Shown: positions 16,889-26,093, counted from the stretch's first letter. The stretch is DNA of 64,000 nt from Crocinitomix sp044361315 (GCA_044361315.1 JBIKJA010000015.1:1-64000), one strand, 5' to 3'. Program-made: numbers and translations. The notes: generated by a model not told the origin, from the letters alone.

Positions 16889-18328
16889 ATGCGAAGATCG
16901 GTTATTAAGGACGTGTTGTCCACAGCAAAATTTGGTGATAAAGTGCTTGTAAAAGGCTGGGTAAAAGCTTTTAGACAAAACAGATTTATTCAGTTAAATG
17001 ATGGATCGACAATTACTAGTTTGCAAGCGGTGGTTGATTTTGAAAACACGGATGAAGTATTAATTAAGCGAATTACAACAGGGGCAGCGGTTGGTTTGAC
17101 TGGCATTTTAGAAGAATCGCAAGGGAAAGGACAAAAATTTGATTTAATTGTTGAATTGATTGAAATTTTAGGCGATGCAGACCCTGAAGAAGTAAGCAAA
17201 ACTATTTTGCAACCGAAAAAACACAGTTTAGAATTGTTGCGCGAACAAGCGCATTTGCGTTTTAGAACAAATCTGTTTGGGGCGGTATTTAGAGTGCGAC
17301 ACGCAACCTCTTTTGCCATTCATAAATATTTTAACGACAACGGGTATTACCATATTGCGACCCCAATTATTACAGGTTCGGATGCCGAAGGTGCTGGTGA
17401 AATGTTCCGCGTTTCGACCTTAGATGCGCAAAACCCACCTTTAACCAAAGATGGAAAGATTGATTGGTCGGAAGATTTTTTTGGAAAAGAAACCAACTTA
17501 ACTGTTTCAGGACAATTAGAAGCCGAACTTGCAGCAATGGCTCTGGGCAAAGTGTATACGTTTGGGCCGACTTTTAGAGCAGAAAATTCAAATACAGCGC
17601 GCCATTTAGCAGAATTTTGGATGGTTGAACCTGAAGTTGCTTTTAATGATTTAACAGACAACATGGATTTGGCAGAAGATTTTTTAAGCTATATCTGTAA
17701 ATATGTCCTAGAAAATTGTGCTGATGATATTCAGTTTTTGAATGACCGCGAAATTGAAGAAGACAAAGCAAAACCAGTTGCCGAGCGCAATGAAATGAAT
17801 TTAATTGAACGCCTCAATTTTGTAATTAACAACGATTTTGAGCGTTTAACTTATACACAAGCCATTGAATTACTCCAAAATTCGGCCCCTTATAAAAAGA
17901 AAAAATTCAAATATCCTGTTGAATGGGGTACTGATTTGCAAAGTGAACACGAACGTTTTTTGGTGGAGAAACACTTCAAAAAACCAGTGATTATTTCTGA
18001 TTATCCAGCTTCGTTTAAAGCGTTTTATATGCGGTTGAATGAAGATGGGAAAACGGTAGCGGCAATGGATATTCTGTTTCCAGGAATTGGGGAGATTATT
18101 GGTGGATCGCAACGAGAAGAGCGTTTGGATGTTTTATTGGAAAAATGCAAAGCATTTAACATTCCTGCAGATGAATTGTGGTGGTATATTGACACCCGTC
18201 GTTTTGGAACAGCCCAACATGCTGGTTTTGGCTTAGGTTTTGAACGAATGGTCATGTTTACAACAGGTATGGCAAACATTCGCGACGTTATTCCTTTTCC
18301 TCGAACCCCAAAAAAGGCTGAATTTTAA
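16889..18328 (+). CDS. asnS: Asparagine--tRNA ligase
   Basis: A 479-residue class II aminoacyl-tRNA synthetase that charges tRNA-Asn. The N-terminal OB-fold anticodon-binding domain ('VLVKGWVKAFRQNRFIQLNDGS') occupies about residues 18-110. The catalytic core carries 'LREQAHLRFRTN', motif 2 'FRAENSNTARHLAEFWMVEPE', and motif 3 'GLGFERMVMFTTGMANIRDV' near the C-terminus. The 'TARHLAEFWMVE' form and the overall length distinguish AsnRS from AspRS and LysRS. ATG 16889 begins right before the OB-fold. Followed closely by the ArsC-like gene. Confidence 0.96.
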   Translation: MRRSVIKDVLSTAKFGDKVLVKGWVKAFRQNRFIQLNDGSTITSLQAVVDFENTDEVLIKRITTGAAVGLTGILEESQGKGQKFDLIVELIEILGDADPEEVSKTILQPKKHSLELLREQAHLRFRTNLFGAVFRVRHATSFAIHKYFNDNGYYHIATPIITGSDAEGAGEMFRVSTLDAQNPPLTKDGKIDWSEDFFGKETNLTVSGQLEAELAAMALGKVYTFGPTFRAENSNTARHLAEFWMVEPEVAFNDLTDNMDLAEDFLSYICKYVLENCADDIQFLNDREIEEDKAKPVAERNEMNLIERLNFVINNDFERLTYTQAIELLQNSAPYKKKKFKYPVEWGTDLQSEHERFLVEKHFKKPVIISDYPASFKAFYMRLNEDGKTVAAMDILFPGIGEIIGGSQREERLDVLLEKCKAFNIPADELWWYIDTRRFGTAQHAGFGLGFERMVMFTTGMANIRDVIPFPRTPKKAEF

Positions 18329-18339
18329 TCACGTATTTT

Positions 18340-18696
18340 ATGAAAAAAGTATACTACCTTTCAACTTGTTCAACCTGCCAGCGCATTTTAAATGAATGGA
18401 AAGCAGACCACAGTTTTGAATTACAAGACATTAAAACAGATAAAATTACACCCGCCCAAATTGACATGATGATCTCCATGGCAGGATCAGCAGCGGCCTT
18501 GTTTTCGAAACGAGCGTTAAAATACCGCGCAATGGGCTTACACGAACGTGAACTTTCAGAAAAAGAAATGCGGCAATTAATTTTAGATGAATATACCTTT
18601 TTAAGTCGCCCTGTTTTGGTATTAACTGATGCCATTTTTGTTGGAAACGCTAAAAAAACAGTCGACACTGCTAAAGCTAAATTGGCGTCGATCTAG
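18340..18696 (+). CDS. ArsC/Spx-like thioredoxin-fold protein
   Basis: A 118-residue protein of the ArsC family (thioredoxin fold). The N-terminal 'YYLSTCSTCQ' gives a CxxC pair, Cys10 and Cys13. The central 'LFSKRALKYR' and C-terminal 'FLSRPVLVLTDAIFVGNAKKTV' are family hallmarks. Family members are glutaredoxin-type arsenate reductases or Spx-like regulators. This sequence retains the Arg-Pro of the C-terminal motif, but no arsenic-resistance genes are nearby, so a general redox role is as likely. It starts 11 bp after asnS. Confidence 0.8.
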   Translation: MKKVYYLSTCSTCQRILNEWKADHSFELQDIKTDKITPAQIDMMISMAGSAAALFSKRALKYRAMGLHERELSEKEMRQLILDEYTFLSRPVLVLTDAIFVGNAKKTVDTAKAKLASI

Positions 18697-18705
18697 GCGT
18701 TTTTC

Positions 18706-19635
18706 ATGCAAAATCTTCTAAAATCTCACCTCGCACTTTTTGCTGTTAATTTATTGTATGCCATCAATTATCTGGTGGCAAAAGATTTAATGCCCGGTGT
18801 GATGGGCGCAAATGGGTTTATTCTTTTGCGAGTTTCTGGAGCAACGCTTCTTTTTTGGTTGGTGTATAGCTTTCGATTTGAAAAAATTAATTCGCGTGAT
18901 CTCTTGATCCTTGCAAGTTGTGGTCTTTTTGGGGTAGCTGTCAACCAACTTTTTTTTTTTAACGGTTTAATGCGGACAAGCCCTGTTAATGCTAGCGTGA
19001 TTATGACCACCACACCAATTTTGGTTTTCATTTTATCGCTTTTCATTTTAAAAGAAAAGCCGAAATTAATTAAGGTAGTCGGATTGATAATTGGCGCGGT
19101 TGGTGCCATTTTATTTACACTACAAACCAAACAAGATGATTCATCCAGTTTATTGGGTGATGTATTTATTTTTGCAAATGCTGCTTCGTATGCCTTGTAT
19201 ATGGTATTGGTTAAACCGCTGATGAAACGCTACAAACCTTTAACAGTGATTACATGGGTTTTTACATTTGGATTAATTTTTGTCCTTTGTTGGCCTTTTG
19301 GCCATATTGAATTTCAAGCTACTAACTTTGGTGAACTTTCATCACATGTTTTATCGCTATTACTTTTTGTGGTTGTTGGCGTTACTTTTTTACCTTATTT
19401 ATTGATGGTTTATGCAATGAAAAGAGTGAGTCCTTCGGTAAGCAGCACCTATATATACATACAACCTGTACTTACCGCTTTTTTTGTTTACTTGTATTTT
19501 CAATTCGGCTTAACCAATTACAGCGCCGATTTTCGTTGGAGTAAAATTCTCTGTGCTATTTTTGTGTTCATTGGGGTGTATTTGGTGATCAAACCAGCTA
19601 AAATTGAAAATTCAAGTGAAGATTTTCCGGATTAG
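18706..19635 (+). CDS. EamA/DMT family transporter
   Basis: A 309-residue integral membrane protein with about ten helices arranged as two EamA repeats. The first runs from residues 5-140 and ends with 'GLIIGAVGAILFT'; the second runs from about 150-300 and ends with 'FVFIGVYLVIKPAK'. These drug/metabolite-superfamily exporters often move amino acids or metabolites; the substrate cannot be read from sequence. It follows the ArsC-like gene by 9 bp, so the two are likely co-transcribed. Confidence 0.87.
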   Translation: MQNLLKSHLALFAVNLLYAINYLVAKDLMPGVMGANGFILLRVSGATLLFWLVYSFRFEKINSRDLLILASCGLFGVAVNQLFFFNGLMRTSPVNASVIMTTTPILVFILSLFILKEKPKLIKVVGLIIGAVGAILFTLQTKQDDSSSLLGDVFIFANAASYALYMVLVKPLMKRYKPLTVITWVFTFGLIFVLCWPFGHIEFQATNFGELSSHVLSLLLFVVVGVTFLPYLLMVYAMKRVSPSVSSTYIYIQPVLTAFFVYLYFQFGLTNYSADFRWSKILCAIFVFIGVYLVIKPAKIENSSEDFPD

Positions 19636-19678
19636 ATAAATTTAAGGCGTCAAAGCGGTAAACGTATCAATAAATCAG

Positions 19679-19686
19679 TAAATTTG
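19679..19686 (+). promoter_or_regulatory. Candidate -7 element for the biotin carrier gene
   Basis: TAAATTTG fits TAnnTTTG and lies 19 bp upstream of ATG 19706. No strong -33 element is seen. Confidence 0.35.
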
Positions 19687-19705
19687 ACTTTATAAAAAAC
19701 CGACT

Positions 19706-20170
19706 ATGTTAACGACTGTCCAAACTGCTGAATTTGAAAAACAATTGACAAATTTCGAGGTTCTTCAATTGTCGGAAGGGATTTACCAACTTACGCAAAC
19801 TGGACAATCTTCGGTAATTGTTGAAGTATTAGCTATTGATTTTGATCTAAAATCGATGAAAATTCGGAATAACCATACCATTTACGACCTAGAATTTAAA
19901 AATGACCTTGATTTGGTTTTGGACAAAATGGGGATTAAACGTTCGGTTGACACGATTAATACTGACATAAAAGCACCGATGCCAGGCAAGGTTATCGCAA
20001 TTTTAGTTTCACCAAACGATCAAGTTAAAAAGGGTGATGGCATCCTGATTTTAGAAGCCATGAAAATGGAAAATGTTTTAAAAGCATCCGCGGATTGTAC
20101 TATTAAAACCATCCATATTTCAACAGGTGTTAATGTTGAAAAAGGACAATTATTGGTAGAATTAGGATAG
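19706..20170 (+). CDS. Biotin carboxyl carrier (biotinyl-domain) protein
   Basis: A 154-residue protein with a C-terminal biotinyl domain. 'KAPMPGKVIAILVSPNDQVKKGDGILILEAMKMENVLKA' spans about residues 89-127 in pieces, with the biotin-accepting Lys at 120 in the EAMKMEN motif. The N-terminal ~80 residues are a variable, partly hydrophobic extension. In Bacteroidota such proteins are the carrier subunit of acyl-CoA carboxylases (acetyl- or propionyl-CoA). No carboxylase or transferase subunit is adjacent, so its partner must be encoded elsewhere. Confidence 0.88.
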   Translation: MLTTVQTAEFEKQLTNFEVLQLSEGIYQLTQTGQSSVIVEVLAIDFDLKSMKIRNNHTIYDLEFKNDLDLVLDKMGIKRSVDTINTDIKAPMPGKVIAILVSPNDQVKKGDGILILEAMKMENVLKASADCTIKTIHISTGVNVEKGQLLVELG

Positions 20171-20194
20171 GGAAATCAAAAATCTTTTAATCGA

Positions 20195-20478
20195 TTATCT
20201 ACTCAGAATAAGTTCTGTTTTATAACTGTAACTCGATCCTGACGGTTTAATTTTGTGCTCAAACAGATGAATTCTATCTTTTGAAAACTCAAGAATTTCA
20301 TACGTTTGCTTGTCTCCATCCTGATAGCGCAATCACAAAAACCCCATTGTTCACCATATTTTTCTTCAATTTTAGCACCAATCCCGCCATTTGGGTTTGT
20401 GCTAAAATTTGATCCATAATGGTCTTTTGCCTTTGTCGTTAAAAGTTTAGGATGTGAAAGTACAACATAAAATTTTTT
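20195..20478 (-). pseudogene. Gene relic with a frameshift
   Basis: On the minus strand one frame reads 'FYVVLSHPKLLTTKAKDHYG' then 'GGIGAKIEEKYGEQWGF' down to about 20340. After a one-base shift a second frame continues 'RYQDGDKQTYEILEFSKDRI' to 'YSYKTELILSR' and TAA at 20195. Both parts have protein-like composition, and together they look like the C-terminal ~90 codons of a gene whose 5' end is lost. I do not recognise the family. Positioned downstream of ygiQ. Confidence 0.5.
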
Positions 20479-20725
20479 TTAAAAATCACATGCCTAGTAA
20501 ACAACTAGATTGTAGTACTTTGAGTGAAATTTGAAGGGGTTCAAAACAGGTAAAAACACCTGTTAATTTTAAACCGAAATCGGCTAAAATCAAGGTTTTG
20601 ACTTTTTGTTGGGAGATGTTATGTAAAACGAAAAAAGAAAAATACCTGTTTTTACTTTTAGCCTAAAATGATCACGCTTTAGGATTAAAATCCCTACGTT
20701 TTTAAAAATAAATGAATTTAAAACA
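20479..20725. other. Intergenic region with short hairpins
   Basis: No gene seen. It contains a perfect 7 bp stem AACAGGT(6 nt)ACCTGTT at about 20546-20565, and CCTAAA/TTTAGG further on. Either could act as a weak terminator for ygiQ on the minus strand, but neither has a strong T-tract. Confidence 0.35.
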
Positions 20726-22666
20726 CTACTTTTTCTTTCGAGAAGACCTTGAAAATGGTTTCTCGGTTGATTTTCTCGAATTCCTTTTTTCTTGTAACCA
20801 TTTCGGAACTTCTCTTTCCGAATTAGAACTTGTCCCCATTAATCGTGCTAAAAGTTCTGGTTTTCCAGCGCCCAATAATTTGTCTTTCACCCATTGTTTG
20901 TTTTCTGGCTTATACCAAAAAAAGAACCGATGTTGATCTTTCTTTTCTTCTTTTGTTTTTGGCGCAAAAGTAGGTTTTAAGGTGTATGGGTGAACTCCTG
21001 AATAGTAAATCACCGTGGCGACAGTCATTGGTGTTGGAGTAAAATCTTGTACTTGCTCTAATTGAAAACCCATCTCTTTCGTTTCTGCTGCTAGGTTTGC
21101 CATGTCCTCTTCTTTACAGCCTGGATGCGAAGAAATAAAATAGGGGATAAGTGGTTGATTTAATCCATGTTTTTTCTGAATACGATCATATCCCTCTTTA
21201 AATTTATGAAAGTATTTAAATGATGGTTTTCGCATGATTTTAAGCGTATCATCGGCCGTGTGTTCAGGTGCAACTTTTAAGCGGCCAGAAATATGACGTG
21301 TAACAACTTGCTCTAAATATTCCTCAGCTTCTTTTTCGTTTAGATTTTTATTGTAGTCTTTTACAAGCAGATCGTAACGAATTCCGGACCCAACAAATGC
21401 TTTTTTTACTTTCGGATGTTGATCCACCTTTTGATATAATTTAGTCAACGGTTTATGGCTAGTATCAAGGTTTGAGCAAATAACAGGGTGAATACACGAT
21501 GGACTAACGCATTTTTCACAAATGCCTTCATCAATCCCCTTCATTCGGTACATATTGGCAGAGGGGCCACCTAAATCCGAGATATATCCTTTAAAATCTG
21601 GATCATTTACCACCTGTTCTACTTCGCGCATAATCGAAGCTTCACTTCTGGAGGCGATAAATTTTCCTTGATGTGCTGAAATGGTACAAAAACTACATCC
21701 ACCAAAACAACCCCGGTGCATGTTAATTGAAAACTTGATCATTTCATAGGCCGGAATGTCACCTCTTTTTAAGTATTTAGGATGTGGCAAACGGGTATAA
21801 GGCAAATCAAACGACCGATCAATCTCTGCTTCGGTCATGGTTTTATAAGGCGGATTAATGATCAATAAATTATCCCCACTTTCTTGAAATATTCGGCGAG
21901 CAATAATTTTATTCGACTCTACCTCAACAATTTTAAAATTAGCGGCGTACGCGATTTTATCTTGCAGACACACTTCATGTGCATTTAAACTCACATCTTC
22001 CCAATTTTTATTTTTAGGAATTGCAACTAATTTTGGTTGAAAAACGGCCGTTTGCGGTATCGTTTTCATAGAAGATAACGGCACTCCTTTTTTGAGTAAA
22101 CTTAAAATTTCTCTTAAAGGTGGCTCGCCCATCCCATACACCAAAATATCTGCTCCGCTGCTCTCTAAAATACTTGGCATCAATTGATCTGACCAATAAT
22201 CGTAATGTGTGACACGACGCAGGGAAGCTTCAATTCCGCCGATAACCACAGGTACATCTGGATAAAGTTCTTTTAGTATTTTAGTGTAAACCGTGGTTGC
22301 ATAATCTGGACGAAAACCTGCCTCGCCTCCAGGTGTGTATGAATCGGATGATCGTTTTCGTTTTCCTGCGGTATAATGATTCACCATGGAATCCATACAA
22401 CCTGAGGTAACACCGAAAAAGTATTTGGGCTTCCCGAATTTTTTGAAATCCCTTAAATCATCTTTCCAATTTGGTTGTGGAATTATCCCAACTCGAAAGC
22501 CTTCACTTTGAATAATTCGACCAATAACAGCAGGTCCAAAAGAAGGGTGATCCACATACGCATCACCAGATACTAAAATAATATCCAATTCATCCCAGCC
22601 ATGTGCCTCAAGTTCTTTTTTTGTAATTGGTAGCCAATCTGATAACGGTCGCCTCACATCTTTCAT
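20726..22666 (-). CDS. ygiQ: YgiQ family radical SAM protein
   Basis: A 646-residue protein that matches YgiQ throughout. The N-terminal region ('LVSGDAYVDHPSFG', about 31-44) resembles a cobalamin-binding-like fold. The radical SAM motif is Cys320-x3-Cys324-x2-Cys327 within HRGCFGGCSFC. A Cys cluster 'GICEKCVSPSCIHPVICSN' follows near residue 395. The C-terminus is basic and rich in Ser/Arg/Lys. The family uses S-adenosylmethionine and a [4Fe-4S] cluster; its substrate is not established to my knowledge. A strong -7 element lies only 6 bp upstream of the ATG, implying a nearly leaderless transcript. Confidence 0.93.
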   Translation of the reverse strand: MKDVRRPLSDWLPITKKELEAHGWDELDIILVSGDAYVDHPSFGPAVIGRIIQSEGFRVGIIPQPNWKDDLRDFKKFGKPKYFFGVTSGCMDSMVNHYTAGKRKRSSDSYTPGGEAGFRPDYATTVYTKILKELYPDVPVVIGGIEASLRRVTHYDYWSDQLMPSILESSGADILVYGMGEPPLREILSLLKKGVPLSSMKTIPQTAVFQPKLVAIPKNKNWEDVSLNAHEVCLQDKIAYAANFKIVEVESNKIIARRIFQESGDNLLIINPPYKTMTEAEIDRSFDLPYTRLPHPKYLKRGDIPAYEMIKFSINMHRGCFGGCSFCTISAHQGKFIASRSEASIMREVEQVVNDPDFKGYISDLGGPSANMYRMKGIDEGICEKCVSPSCIHPVICSNLDTSHKPLTKLYQKVDQHPKVKKAFVGSGIRYDLLVKDYNKNLNEKEAEEYLEQVVTRHISGRLKVAPEHTADDTLKIMRKPSFKYFHKFKEGYDRIQKKHGLNQPLIPYFISSHPGCKEEDMANLAAETKEMGFQLEQVQDFTPTPMTVATVIYYSGVHPYTLKPTFAPKTKEEKKDQHRFFFWYKPENKQWVKDKLLGAGKPELLARLMGTSSNSEREVPKWLQEKRNSRKSTEKPFSRSSRKKK

Positions 22667-22671
22667 AGGTT

Positions 22672-22679
22672 CAAATGTA
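22672..22679 (-). promoter_or_regulatory. -7 element for ygiQ
   Basis: On the minus strand TACATTTG (plus: CAAATGTA) fits TAnnTTTG and lies just 5 bp before the ygiQ ATG, so the mRNA would have almost no leader. Confidence 0.45.
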
Positions 22680-22767
22680 CGAATGATTTATAGGATAAGA
22701 AACAGTGGTTTTAAGAAATTGTTTTGAAAAAGTATTTAATTCCACCAACCTAATCGATTTTTGCCGA

Positions 22768-23396
22768 TTAAATTTTTACAAAAGTAACCGTAACATCGGA
22801 TCCTGATTGTTGATTTCTACCCGCCCGGCCTGGTATTTCTGGTCTGCCAGGAGTGCCAACAGTTGTGCCATTTCCTCCGTTTCCTCCCTTTTGAATTGAA
22901 ATGTCAAAATCACTTGGTTTAATTATATTTTTTTCACCGACAACTTCAATCGTAATGTCATTCATTTGTGCCACTAATTCAATTGGTAAATACGTCCCAT
23001 TTTGAAATTGCGGCGGTAATTCTTTCAAAAAAATTGCGGTTACATTTTTTCGGCGTTCGATGATTGGAATTTTAATGGCATAAATTTTTTTAGGATTTGA
23101 CTTTTCGGATAGTTGAAGATAAAATTCGGAAACTGTTTGATTTTCTGGAATTAAACCCCGCAAATGACTATCTGATTGGCTGTAAATCTTAACGTTAGGA
23201 GAAAATACGGGATTTAAATCTGAAAACAGACTGTTGATTTTGGTGAATTAGAAAAAAATTCTTTACCCTTATGCGGTTTAACTGCCATTGAAAAATCGAC
23301 TTTATTTCCAGCATAAACGGTCGCTTTTCCGTAAATTAAATCAACAGAAACGATTGCACTAAATGTAGTTGTTGAAATAAAAAGTTGAATCCGTTT
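22768..23396 (-). pseudogene. Glycine-rich-tailed secreted protein, frameshifted
   Basis: The downstream frame (ATG 23163 to 22768, 131 codons) is open, but coding continues upstream of that ATG: 'KINSLFSDLNPVFSPNVKIY' leads directly into it. A second frame from 23396 to about 23245 reads like a signal peptide and mature start ('RIQLFISTTTFSAIVSVDLI', 'YGKATVYAGNKVDFSMAV'). The two join by a one-base shift near 23240, and no ATG precedes the first part. The C-terminus is Gly-rich ('IQKGGNGGNGTTVGTPGRP'). This is most likely a broken gene; function unknown. Confidence 0.55.
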
Positions 23397-23417
23397 TTAT
23401 TTAACTGTTTTAGGTGG

Positions 23418-24260
23418 TTAGATAAAAAAGGAGGCAATTAATTTCAATTCTTTTTTGTCCAACGCGAGATAATCTTCGCGAAAATGTTTTGCATAAATTG
23501 TTTCTCCGTTAGCTATGCGCACCAAAGCCATTTCGGCAAAACGATTGACCGCAAAATACAACATTATGTGTGTTGGATCCTTTTGATCCATTGTTTTATA
23601 TAATTCTTCTTCGCTAAGTAATCGGTATTTAATTCCCAATTTATCCAATTCTTCAACCACAATGGTGTGACGTGTTTGTTCGCGGTTAATAATTAACGCG
23701 TTTCCCACCGAAGGGGCATCTGCCCCTCTTATTTCACTGGCTATTTTTTCATTGAGTATAATCGGATCACCTGCTAGTTGTTTGCTATTAATAACCGAAA
23801 TTCCTTGATTTAAGGCGCGAATTAACATGTACACAAATCGATGCTCTTCTGTTTCTTTCACCAAATCGTAAAATCCGTTTAAGTACATATAGCCCAAGGT
23901 TTCTTCCATGCTTACCTCCTTATTAGGAACATACAAAGACGCTGGTTGAAGGACAAGTACATGTTGATTTTTACGATCGATTGCGTGTTTTTTTGTAAAT
24001 TCTTTGGTGGTGATAAAAAGGGCGGTGGATGTTTCTCCTGGTCGTTTATATCGTTCGACACTTGTGAAAGAAGTGATTGTCCAATGTGCTTCTAATTGTT
24101 CTAGCACCGTTTGATCAAAAAGAGAATCTCCCGTTTTAATATAAGTGATTCCATTAGAGATCAAGTTTTTAAACGCTACTTCATTCGCACCGAAATTATA
24201 AACTTGAGCACTGGTAGTAAATGAGAGCAAACCACAAATTAAAAGAAATCCAATTTTCAT
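23418..24260 (-). CDS. Hypothetical periplasmic protein with signal peptide
   Basis: A 280-residue protein. Residues 1-18 are a signal peptide (FLLICGLLSFTTSAQ). The mature part is alpha/beta, with a segment 'TRHTIVVEELDKLGIKYRLL' then 'DPTHIMLYFAVNRFAEMALV'. I do not recognise a domain. It lies next to a broken Gly-rich secreted gene on the same strand, perhaps once an operon of envelope proteins. A candidate -7 element is at 24284-24291. Confidence 0.75.
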   Translation of the reverse strand: MKIGFLLICGLLSFTTSAQVYNFGANEVAFKNLISNGITYIKTGDSLFDQTVLEQLEAHWTITSFTSVERYKRPGETSTALFITTKEFTKKHAIDRKNQHVLVLQPASLYVPNKEVSMEETLGYMYLNGFYDLVKETEEHRFVYMLIRALNQGISVINSKQLAGDPIILNEKIASEIRGADAPSVGNALIINREQTRHTIVVEELDKLGIKYRLLSEEELYKTMDQKDPTHIMLYFAVNRFAEMALVRIANGETIYAKHFREDYLALDKKELKLIASFFI

Positions 24261-24283
24261 TTTGTCAAAACAGTTGATTCAAG

Positions 24284-24291
24284 CAAATATA
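24284..24291 (-). promoter_or_regulatory. Candidate -7 element for the periplasmic protein gene
   Basis: TATATTTG on the minus strand (plus CAAATATA) fits TAnnTTTG and is 23 bp upstream of the ATG. Confidence 0.4.
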
Positions 24292-24367
24292 ATGTAATGT
24301 TGTCAAAATAGTCCCAATTCAAATTTATGCAATACGAGAAAGATTAGATTTTTTTTAAAAAACCCGG

Positions 24368-24955
24368 TTATTCAAACAATAATTTAGCATTATCTGCAAA
24401 GAGTTTTACAGCAATGGCTAACAAAATAATTCCAAACACTTTTTGAAGAATCGCAATTCCACCCATTCCCAAAAACCGCTCGATTCGTTTAGTTAATTTT
24501 AAAACGACAAATACAATGATGGCATTGAGCACAATAGCAATTGAAATATTGTGCCATGCATACTCAGCTTGCAGCGAAACAATAGTGGTCATTGTTCCTG
24601 CTCCTGCAATAATTGGAAAAGCAAGTGGTACCACAGAAACTATTTTTGGTGACATTTGATCTTCTCCCCGAAAAAGAGGAATTCCAAAGATCATTTCAAC
24701 ACCTAAAGCAAAAATAATCAACGAACCAACAACGGCAAAAGCTTTAATATCCACCCCTAAAAAACCCAAAATTCCTTCGCCAATAAAAAGAAATCCAAGC
24801 ATAATGCCCAATGCAACAATAGACGCTTTTAATGCCTGAATATCTCCTGCCTTTTTCTTTAATTTTATAATCACAGGAATCGAACCAATAATGTCAATGA
24901 CCGCAAAAAGCACCATGAATGCTTTACCTATTTCAAGAAAATCTTTTTGTCCCAT
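24368..24955 (-). CDS. MarC family integral membrane protein
   Basis: A 195-residue protein with six membrane helices. The features 'FMVLFAVIDIIGSIPVII' (14-31) and 'PLAFPIIAGAGTMTTIVSL' are the MarC signature segments. The family was named after the mar locus, but a direct role in drug resistance was not upheld; transport function is unknown. Single gene, with the motif GACAAAGTTAA upstream, also found before purN. Confidence 0.88.
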   Translation of the reverse strand: MGQKDFLEIGKAFMVLFAVIDIIGSIPVIIKLKKKAGDIQALKASIVALGIMLGFLFIGEGILGFLGVDIKAFAVVGSLIIFALGVEMIFGIPLFRGEDQMSPKIVSVVPLAFPIIAGAGTMTTIVSLQAEYAWHNISIAIVLNAIIVFVVLKLTKRIERFLGMGGIAILQKVFGIILLAIAVKLFADNAKLLFE

Positions 24956-24977
24956 GCCCTATTCCAATAAACTGGGA

Positions 24978-24985
24978 CAAAGTTA
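24978..24985 (-). promoter_or_regulatory. Candidate -7 element for the marC-like gene
   Basis: TAACTTTG on the minus strand fits TAnnTTTG, 22 bp upstream of the ATG. Confidence 0.4.
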
Positions 24986-25064
24986 ATGAATTCCACAGTT
25001 AGTGGATAGCTTAATTCAAATTGTCGTTAACAAGATTTTTGCTCATCTAATTATTTATCAAAAA

Positions 25065-25430
25065 TTATCTGCCTCCGTTTATGAACTCTAACTCAAACTC
25101 ATCTTGACTTATGACAACACCAAAATAATAATTGTCTGTAAACTTAAAATTTTTCACAATAGCACAATCAAAATTAGCAGATTCAACAAGACAATTCTGA
25201 ATAATCGTATTTGTCAAATCTATTTTGCTTAAATCTATTTCTTTTAAATTACATTTCAGAAATTTCGCATTCGTAAAATTAGAATCCTGAAAATCGAAAA
25301 ATAAAAAGCACTGATCGAAAACAATGTCTGAAAAATTTTTACTTGTAAAACCTGCTTCGTTTTCAAAATCCAACCGATAAAAATACCTTTGTCCATTTTG
25401 GTATAATTCAAAGAATTCTGATGCCGTCAT
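25065..25430 (-). CDS. Small pentapeptide-repeat-like protein
   Basis: A 121-residue protein without a signal peptide. Residues about 36-100 show a degenerate A(D/N)LxX-type periodicity with hydrophobic or aromatic centres ('FDFQDSNFTNAKFLKCNLKE', 'IDLSKIDLTNTIIQNCLVE'). This is the pattern of pentapeptide-repeat right-handed beta helices. Such folds often mediate binding, some mimicking DNA. No partner is evident; the gene precedes nothing on its strand for 100 bp. Function is unknown. Confidence 0.7.
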   Translation of the reverse strand: MTASEFFELYQNGQRYFYRLDFENEAGFTSKNFSDIVFDQCFLFFDFQDSNFTNAKFLKCNLKEIDLSKIDLTNTIIQNCLVESANFDCAIVKNFKFTDNYYFGVVISQDEFELEFINGGR

Positions 25431-25474
25431 TTAAGGTTGATAAAATTAGAATTGGACAACGTTTTGACCGAAGA

Positions 25475-26038
25475 TCACAACAGTCTCTCAATACAAGGGG
25501 CAAAATAACGATGCTCCAATGCAAGCACTCTTTCTTGAACCGATTCTGGTGTCATCACATTTACACTCAAAAGGCATTGATGTTGTTCAATAATATTACC
25601 TTCGTCATAATTTTCATTGACGTAATGAATGGTAATTCCAGATTTGTTTTCTTTTGCTGCAACGACTGCTTTATGAACATTCATACCATACATCCCTATG
25701 CCACCAAATTTTGGTAAAAGCGCAGGATGAATGTTGATTATTTTTTTTGGATAACTTGTAATCAAACTGTCAGGTATTTTTTTTAGATATCCAGCCAAAA
25801 CGATAAATCCAATTACATGGTTTTTCAATAAGTCCAGCAAATTACCATTTTCGGCATCTTCTTTTGAATGAACATAATACGGAATACCATGATTTTTTGC
25901 CCGTTCAATTACCAAGGCAGTTGGGTTATTGGTAATAATTAGCGCCACAACACCTTTCGAGGAGGTCTTAAAGTACTCAATGATTTTTTCTGCATTACTA
26001 CCTCCGCCCGAAGCAAATATGGCTATGTTTGTTTTCAT
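25475..26038 (-). CDS. purN: Phosphoribosylglycinamide formyltransferase
   Basis: Transfers a formyl group from 10-formyltetrahydrofolate to GAR in de novo purine synthesis. It has the N-terminal 'FASGGGSNAEKII' (8-20) phosphate-binding loop. The catalytic triad is visible as Asn102 and His104 in 'INIHPALLPKFGG', and Asp145 in 'NENYDEG'. Length of 187 residues is canonical. It is transcribed away from the nitroreductase and the fatty-acid genes. A promoter-like element lies 56 bp upstream. Confidence 0.95.
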   Translation of the reverse strand: MKTNIAIFASGGGSNAEKIIEYFKTSSKGVVALIITNNPTALVIERAKNHGIPYYVHSKEDAENGNLLDLLKNHVIGFIVLAGYLKKIPDSLITSYPKKIINIHPALLPKFGGIGMYGMNVHKAVVAAKENKSGITIHYVNENYDEGNIIEQHQCLLSVNVMTPESVQERVLALEHRYFAPCIERLL

Positions 26039-26093
26039 CTTCTTCGATAAATTATTTAACCGCTGACGAGAGAATTAGTCTTAACCGCGTTGA

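Noticed and set aside
18340..18696. Arsenic-resistance gene
   Set aside because: The ArsC fold is clear, but there is no arsenite exporter, ArsR or other ars gene nearby, so a specific arsenate role is not supported.
20546..20565. Perfect hairpin AACAGGT/ACCTGTT as a strong terminator or operator
   Set aside because: It has no T-tract on either strand and lies about 160 bp from the nearest stop, so I list it only as part of the intergenic region.
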